DNA of 16,772 nucleotides. Source: B1-G15 sp964346135. GTDB lineage: Archaea > Thermoproteota > Bathyarchaeia > Bathyarchaeales > Bathyarchaeaceae. The translations under genes were made by a program, and so were the position numbers. Below are positions 12,987 to 16,772 of this stretch, one piece after another. The notes beneath the pieces were generated by a model that saw only the letters and a list, made by a program, of their open reading frames with translations, was not told where the DNA came from and made no database searches. Location of the stretch: assembly GCA_964346135.1 (NCBI GenBank), contig CAYFTS010000153.1, forward strand, positions 1 through 16,772, read 5' to 3'. How positions within the stretch are numbered: the stretch's first letter is position 1; each line of letters starts with the position of its first letter.

Positions 12987-14204
12987 TTGCCGATCATAAA
13001 TTCTCTACGACGGGCGTGGAAACAATCTATTTCTTCTATTAAAACAAAACCTAGCCCTGTACTCAATATTAAGGATGGGGAGGTAGCTGTTGTAACGTAC
13101 ACTTCAGCCGTGGATAAGATGAAGGTTTTCTCAGCTTTTGTACGTGAAGGTTTAGAGAATGGTGATCTGGTCGACTACGGTTATCCCGACGAAGAAAGTG
13201 GAACGATTAGGGCTAAGCTGGAGGAATATGGAGTCGACGTGGAAAAATATGAGAGGGAAGGCGCTCTGGTTCTGGACAGCCTAACTGAGTGGTACCTGCC
13301 AGACGGCAAATTTGACGTGGAAAGAGCGATTAGCATGGAATTTCAGACACGAACTGAGGCTAAGAGGAAGGGATACAAACATTACAAGGCACTTGAAGAC
13401 CTTGGAGATTTCTCCTTCCTAGACGGCCAATGGCAAAGATACATAGAGTATTGGGATAATCCCGCATGGGAAACTCCTTCAAGCTCCAACATAGAGATTC
13501 TTGATTACACTCCTTTTGTGACGGAGTTGGACGCGTTTAACGTTGAAGGTATAGGTGAAGTGCAGCTTGCTGAGATGCTCAAAGCTTTTTGGGTGGGGTC
13601 TTCATTCACTATGTTTATTGACCTCTTAGAGCACACAAACGCTTTCTCTAGGCTTCTGGGCATACCTCACAAGAAGCTTGTTGGCCGCAAGATTTTGCTA
13701 GAATTCAGTCCTTCTTCTGATTATGAGATAGTTATTGATAACTTGGCGAAGGAAGCAGTAGCCAACGTTTGTCCCATATTTGTCTTTACATCAACCAAAA
13801 GCAGTCTCCATGCAGTTCTAGCCAAACAGTCAGCTATTGAATTCTTTTTATTGTCACACTCAATTTCTATGCCAGAGTTGACATCTGATAACGAGATTCT
13901 TTTACCAGCCAATAACACGGCCTTGATCTTGGATTCTCTAAGCCAAGTTTTGGAGAAATACGCTGACATAAACATCTTTGTGGTCTTTGATAAAATCTCC
14001 GAATTCATAGGTTTGGTGGGCTTTGATAGAACCTATAAACTCTTGTTTCATATGTTAGACATGCTTCCTCCAAAAAAAACAACTGCTTTCTTCCTTCTTA
14101 ACAAAAGCGCCCACGAACCACAAGTAGTTTCTCGAATACAAGGGTTATTCCACAACCTGCTGACTTACAACAAAAATGGTTTGGAAGTTGTGAAAACTTC
14201 TTAG
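12987..14204 (+). CDS. MEDS domain sensor protein with DUF835-like C-terminus
   Basis: A 405-residue cytoplasmic protein. Residues ~30-250 fit the MEDS domain (PF14417, named after DcmR of methylotrophs and methanogens): HxxxxY-like 'GEVAVVTYTSAVDKMKVFSA', 'FVREGLENGDLVDYGYPDEE', 'YEREGALVLDSLTEWYLPDG', and 'FWVGSSFTMFIDLLEHTNAF'. MEDS domains are thought to sense small molecules. The C-terminal ~150 residues (VFTSTKSSLHAVLAKQSAIE; PANNTALILDSLSQVLEKYA; GFDRTYKLLFHMLDMLPPKK) resemble the DUF835-type RecA-like module found in archaeal signalling proteins, without a P-loop. No DNA-binding domain is present. The TTG start is preceded by AAGG; an ATG five bases earlier is out of frame. T6 right after the stop may terminate it. 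Confidence 0.82.
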   Translation: MPIINSLRRAWKQSISSIKTKPSPVLNIKDGEVAVVTYTSAVDKMKVFSAFVREGLENGDLVDYGYPDEESGTIRAKLEEYGVDVEKYEREGALVLDSLTEWYLPDGKFDVERAISMEFQTRTEAKRKGYKHYKALEDLGDFSFLDGQWQRYIEYWDNPAWETPSSSNIEILDYTPFVTELDAFNVEGIGEVQLAEMLKAFWVGSSFTMFIDLLEHTNAFSRLLGIPHKKLVGRKILLEFSPSSDYEIVIDNLAKEAVANVCPIFVFTSTKSSLHAVLAKQSAIEFFLLSHSISMPELTSDNEILLPANNTALILDSLSQVLEKYADINIFVVFDKISEFIGLVGFDRTYKLLFHMLDMLPPKKTTAFFLLNKSAHEPQVVSRIQGLFHNLLTYNKNGLEVVKTS

Positions 14205-14210
14205 TTTTTT
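14205..14210 (+). terminator. T6 run directly after the MEDS stop codon
   Basis: TTTTTT immediately after TAG, then CAAAAAC, which can fold back on it. It differs from the CCTC-T6 type. Confidence 0.35.
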
Positions 14211-14393
14211 CAAAAACTTTGCTGCGCGGACACGATTCTTTCAACTATTCTCTTGTGTGTGATCGACTGACATAGAGACTGGGCATTAATGAATGCGCAT
14301 GCACACACGCGTATGCGAAAATGTGTGTGTTTGTTTGTTTTTGTTTGTGTTTGTTTGTAAGGCATTGAGTGTGGGTAGGTAGGGGGAGTTACT

Positions 14394-14416
14394 GGGTTTG
14401 GGTTTGGGTTTGGGGG
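14394..14416 (+). repeat. Telomere-like G-tract, G-quadruplex candidate
   Basis: Three GGGTTT units followed by GGGGG: four G-runs with three-base loops, the minimum for an intramolecular G-quadruplex. Confidence 0.8.
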
Positions 14417-14431
14417 TTAAAATTTAACCCC
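14413..14431. repeat. Perfect 9-bp palindrome
   Basis: GGGGTTAAA and TTTAACCCC around a single A. It overlaps the last G-run of the quadruplex candidate, so the two structures exclude each other. Confidence 0.8.
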
Positions 14432-14539
14432 ACACACACACTTACTGGCTGACAGACTGAGTCAGACACTCTCTCTCTCGGAGTCACGTAGAGAGTGACA
14501 CACGGAGAGAGACACACACAAGAAACAGAGAAAAAACAA

Positions 14540-15277
14540 ATGCGCGCGCGAAAACTTTTAAGATCCAATTTGCGTAAATACCCATGGGTTATCATTTTGG
14601 CAACCCCAAAGAAAAGTAGAAAATGGATTGCTTTTGCGTTGCTGTTCATTGTAGCACTAATCAGTCTGCTTGTTGTGTTTGAGTTGACTGGTATACTGAA
14701 GACATCGCCGACACCTGAAATTATAGTGGTGGACACTGTCAGCTTGAATATGATAAAACCGAAAGAAACGGCGTCCCTTTATAACGTTGTTGAAAGCCTT
14801 TATGAAGATAAGCTTGAAAGCCTTTATGAAGATGATAGCGGTGGTGTGTCGGTAAACTTCACTATTTTCACTTACAATTATATGGAGAACTGGCCTTACG
14901 CTGGAGATAGCCTCAGTCTTAGCGCATACTGTACTGCGAACACAAGTCTAGGCTTCATATACTCCGTGAACATCAACTCTTCTCTAATCGACAATGATTC
15001 TTCCGTGCTATGGATGCAAGATTGGGATTACCTTGCACAAGCAGAAAACCTGAACGTGTGGAGATGGGATTCGGGAGCTACAACAAATGACCCCCAAATC
15101 ATGACTAAAGGTATTAATCAACCGAACGCTACGTTCTTGCGCGTTGGAGGGTTTTGGTGTTTTCATGACAAGGAAGCAAGTCACTCGGTGACAATCACTC
15201 TTGAAACCACAATTTTCAATGGAAGAGGCTATATCAAAACTGTTATGCCAATACGGCTGGAAGTGCTCGCAAGCTAA
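14540..15277 (+). CDS. Membrane-anchored exported protein
   Basis: A 245-residue protein from ATG 14540: a basic N-terminus, one membrane helix (KWIAFALLFIVALISLLVVF), then an approximately 190-residue outside domain rich in Asn, Ser, Thr, Trp and Tyr, with several N-glycosylation-type NxS/T sites (e.g. NTS, NSS, NDS, NAT). I do not recognise the family; the beta-rich look and the position suggest a pseudopilin- or S-layer-associated type of surface protein, but this is a guess. An 8-residue unit (ESLYEDKL) is duplicated in tandem. The ATG lies within a TGCGCGCGCG block, elsewhere an intergenic element, and has no ribosome-binding site. A TTG at 14597, behind a CTTTTAAG box at 14555-14562, would give a more usual N-terminus (ATPKKSRKWIAFALL). 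An earlier ATG at 14495 lies in low-complexity DNA. Confidence 0.7.
   Translation: MRARKLLRSNLRKYPWVIILATPKKSRKWIAFALLFIVALISLLVVFELTGILKTSPTPEIIVVDTVSLNMIKPKETASLYNVVESLYEDKLESLYEDDSGGVSVNFTIFTYNYMENWPYAGDSLSLSAYCTANTSLGFIYSVNINSSLIDNDSSVLWMQDWDYLAQAENLNVWRWDSGATTNDPQIMTKGINQPNATFLRVGGFWCFHDKEASHSVTITLETTIFNGRGYIKTVMPIRLEVLAS
14790..14833. repeat. 24-bp tandem duplication within the exported protein gene
   Basis: TTGAAAGCCTTTATGAAGAT occurs at 14790-14809 and again at 14814-14833. The period is 24 bp, so the frame is kept and ESLYED is repeated. Confidence 0.8.
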
Positions 15278-15288
15278 GCGCGCGCGCG
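15278..15288. repeat. (GC)5G block at gene end
   Basis: GCGCGCGCGCG directly after the TAA of the exported protein gene; it also forms the last codons of the convergent PurE-like remnant. It is related to the TGCGCGCGCA elements. Confidence 0.65.
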
Positions 15289-15421
15289 GTTTAGTATCTT
15301 TTCATATTTTTTCTGATAATCTTCAATTTTCCAATTTTCAAGTTTACCAATTATCTCAGGGTAACTGCTTCTTAATGAGTTCAATAGTTGTTCAACATTT
15401 ATTTCCTTAAACCAAGGATAA

Positions 15422-15434
15422 TATGCATGCATGC
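15422..15434. repeat. TATGCATGCATGC tetranucleotide tract, copy 2
   Basis: The same 13-mer as at 3430-3442. Here it lies in the PurE-like frame exactly where the reading frame breaks. Confidence 0.65.
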
Positions 15435-15575
15435 AGGTTCTTTGGAACTTTATGAGCAAGCGCTAATCTAAATTCATACTCGATTCCAAAATTTTCCAGA
15501 TGTTTTCCTATCTCTTTGCTGCGGTCTGAATCTGCTTTCGATCCCATTAAGACAACAACTCTTTCCATTTTTTTG

Positions 15576-16772
15576 TCACCCTAAAAATTTTCTTACCCAT
15601 GCTGCACTAACAATAAGTTCCTGCAATTTTTCAAATCGTTCTTTTTTCAAACAGTTTATTATTTGGTTGGTTATTCGTTTGTGTTCTTCATCAACGTCAA
15701 ATTCAATCACATCCATTTTCAAATTCTTTGTTACTGAGCGGGGCAAAATTTTGAGAACTTCTTCATTAAAGTAAGGCATAGCATCCCTCAAGTCGTCTTC
15801 AAAACTCTTATAAATTTCTGCAAAATATTTGATGTCTCTTTGATTCAATACACTCATTCCCAACATTTCTGGTGGCAGGCCGATAGAATAGAGCGAGGCA
15901 CAGAATCTGATAGCTCTCGGTAAAGATTTTTCGCCTATATTGCGTGAATATCCGAATAGGCCTATGTGTAGTTTTCTTTTTCTCCTAGAGGGAACGTACT
16001 TTGCAACGTGATTAATGAATGGAGCTAAGAGTTTTATCTGTTTTCTGTATTCCTCAGAAAATTTTTCAATTAGTTCTAAGCATCTTTCTTGATCTACTGC
16101 TATTGGTTTTTTCCTTTTTTTCCTACCAATTTTATCAATACCTTCTCTAACATCCTTTTCCGGGTAATCGTATTTGAATGCGGATTGAACCGTAAAAGTT
16201 TGCACACTCGGATAGCCTTCAAGACAGTTATCAGTATTTGTCGGTTTCAGGTTCCCCCTGAATGGAGCAGAGCCTACTCCAATTATCGGCAGAATCTCCA
16301 CAGAAATTTGCTCTGCAAGGTTGTGAAGTCTCTGCAAAGCCACTTTGTTGATTAATATGGCACTGATGGACCCATAGTTCATGGCAGGATCGGACCTTGC
16401 CAAGAAGACACGCTGATACCCAACTTTTTTATCTTCCAAATACCTCCTAACTATGTTATGTGCGTCGAGCATATGCTCTTTATCTTCAATGAGAGGGATG
16501 ACATTGATCTCTTCGGGTTTGAATTCCCCAATCCATTCAGAAATCTTAATGTCTCCTTTGAAGAATAGTTCGTTCTGCTTTCGAACAATAAAATTTTTGT
16601 AATAAAAATAGACCCTATTCAGACATTTATGTGTGGCAGTCATGGGCAGAATCACTTCAAATATGGGGGCTATGTCTTCTTGGTAAAAAATCTTAGCGAC
16701 ATCAAAAGAACGAGAGATACTCTCCAGAGTTTCCAACAATATTTTTGCCTCTGGTTTTTCGACAGTGGGGTT
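15576..16772 (-). CDS. ppcA: Archaeal-type phosphoenolpyruvate carboxylase, N-terminus beyond window
   Basis: 398 residues of PEP carboxylase of the short archaeal type (PF14010/TIGR02751; full length about 500), which adds bicarbonate to PEP to give oxaloacetate, an anaplerotic and autotrophic carbon-fixation step. The window starts in the NPTVEKPEAKILLETLESIS region and continues through DIAPIFEVILPMTATHKCLN, FLARSDPAMNYGSISAILIN (conserved ARSDPAxNYG), PIIGVGSAPFRGNLKP (the Gly/Arg catalytic loop) and YPSVQTFTVQSAFKYDYP, ending WVRKFLG. All conserved blocks I know from this family are present and the frame is intact. The true start lies roughly 100 codons upstream, outside the window. A PurE-like remnant follows after seven bases on the same strand and was presumably cotranscribed. 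Confidence 0.93.
   Translation of the reverse strand, partial: NPTVEKPEAKILLETLESISRSFDVAKIFYQEDIAPIFEVILPMTATHKCLNRVYFYYKNFIVRKQNELFFKGDIKISEWIGEFKPEEINVIPLIEDKEHMLDAHNIVRRYLEDKKVGYQRVFLARSDPAMNYGSISAILINKVALQRLHNLAEQISVEILPIIGVGSAPFRGNLKPTNTDNCLEGYPSVQTFTVQSAFKYDYPEKDVREGIDKIGRKKRKKPIAVDQERCLELIEKFSEEYRKQIKLLAPFINHVAKYVPSRRKRKLHIGLFGYSRNIGEKSLPRAIRFCASLYSIGLPPEMLGMSVLNQRDIKYFAEIYKSFEDDLRDAMPYFNEEVLKILPRSVTKNLKMDVIEFDVDEEHKRITNQIINCLKKERFEKLQELIVSAAWVRKFLG

Larger units (their letters stand above)
14292..14539. repeat. Low-complexity, multi-hairpin tract
   Basis: About 250 bp without a gene. In order: ATGCGCAT and ACGCGT palindromes within CGCAT...ATGCG arms (14293-14317); TG/TTTG runs (14322-14358); telomere-like GGGTTT repeats (14394-14416); a perfect palindrome (14413-14431); a CA run; CTGAC...GTCAG arms (14449-14465); CACTCTC...GAGAGTG arms (14467-14497); and GA/CA runs up to the next gene. 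Strand composition shifts from G/T-rich to C/A-rich across the palindrome. Confidence 0.8.
15274..15568 (-). pseudogene. PurE-like remnant frameshifted at a GCAT repeat
   Basis: From ATG 15568, seven bases after the PEP carboxylase stop, the minus strand reads MERVVVLMGSKADSDRSKEI, then LENFGIEYEFRLALAHKVPK. This is the N-terminal part of the PurE family (AIR carboxylase/mutase: 'v.vmGS.sD...m......L..fgi.ye..v.sAHrtP'). It stops after 57 codons. Removing one four-base GCAT unit from the tract at 15422-15435 restores a frame of ~97 codons, continuing HAYYPWFKEINVEQLLNSLR to the TAG at 15274. Even so, the Gly-rich catalytic core of PurE (GAGGAAHLPG-type) is absent; the last helices (YPEIIGKLENWKIEDYQKKY) could be the family's C-terminal tail after an internal deletion. 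It is therefore probably non-functional. The 3' end runs into a (GC)n block. Confidence 0.6.

Noticed and set aside
14292..14539. CRISPR array or chromosome end
   Set aside because: No regular repeat-spacer pattern, and the G-tract is internal with genes on both sides, so it is neither CRISPR nor a true telomere.
1..16772. tRNA, rRNA, insertion sequence or integrase
   Set aside because: I saw no cloverleaf, rRNA core sequence, transposase or recombinase motif on either strand; repeats are short and not IS ends.

Overview
The window is archaeal chromosomal DNA of low-to-moderate G+C. The markers are an archaeal-type PEP carboxylase, a bacterio-opsin-activator-type (HTH_10) regulator, a divergent family-B DNA polymerase of the PolB2/Dpo2 group with a RadA paralogue beside it, a MEDS-domain sensor, archaeal TATA boxes and T-run terminators. 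The mixture fits a TACK archaeon, most likely Bathyarchaeia. The lineage is inferred; no rRNA or tRNA is present to confirm it.

Layout. 1-3330 is a minus-strand series: a membrane-anchored protein cut by the window edge and carrying a homopolymer frameshift, a small secreted beta-rich protein, a GYD-domain protein, an HTH_10 regulator, an isoprenylcysteine/phospholipid-methyltransferase-like gene with one in-frame TGA, and an SRPBCC protein. 3557-9077 is the most interesting block. Two overlapping DUF72 genes run on the minus strand, one with a SWIM-like zinc-binding tail. They are divergent from a compact plus-strand operon: a RadA/KaiC-like protein without a Walker A lysine, an 89-aa helical protein, and a PolB2-type polymerase without exonuclease aspartates and with an altered motif C. 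9142-10426 holds a polytopic membrane protein and a flavodoxin, both minus. 10704-12888 is a decayed or hypervariable stretch: a frameshifted gene with a metallophosphoesterase-like end, an Apea/HEPN-type gene split by an in-frame TAG, and a frameshifted remnant. 12987-14204 is a MEDS-domain sensor. 14205-14540 is striking low-complexity DNA (telomere-like G-tracts, a perfect palindrome, dinucleotide runs). 14540-15277 is a membrane-anchored exported protein. 15274-16772 is a truncated PurE-like gene directly behind the archaeal PEP carboxylase, which runs off the window.

How it works together. The DUF72 pair plus RadA-like/89-aa/PolB2 operon is the best candidate for a functional module. PolB2 (Dpo2) operons with a RadA paralogue are linked to DNA-damage tolerance in Sulfolobales, and the divergent DUF72 pair may be an additional part of such a response here. 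Two sequence-level themes recur. One is a terminator signature (CCTC followed by six or more T) about 39-53 nt after stop codons. The other is alternating purine-pyrimidine palindromes (TGCGCGCGCA and relatives, TATGCATGCATGC) in gaps, often touching stop codons. At least six genes are interrupted by single events (frameshift or nonsense), an unusually high density that points either to local decay or to assembly error.
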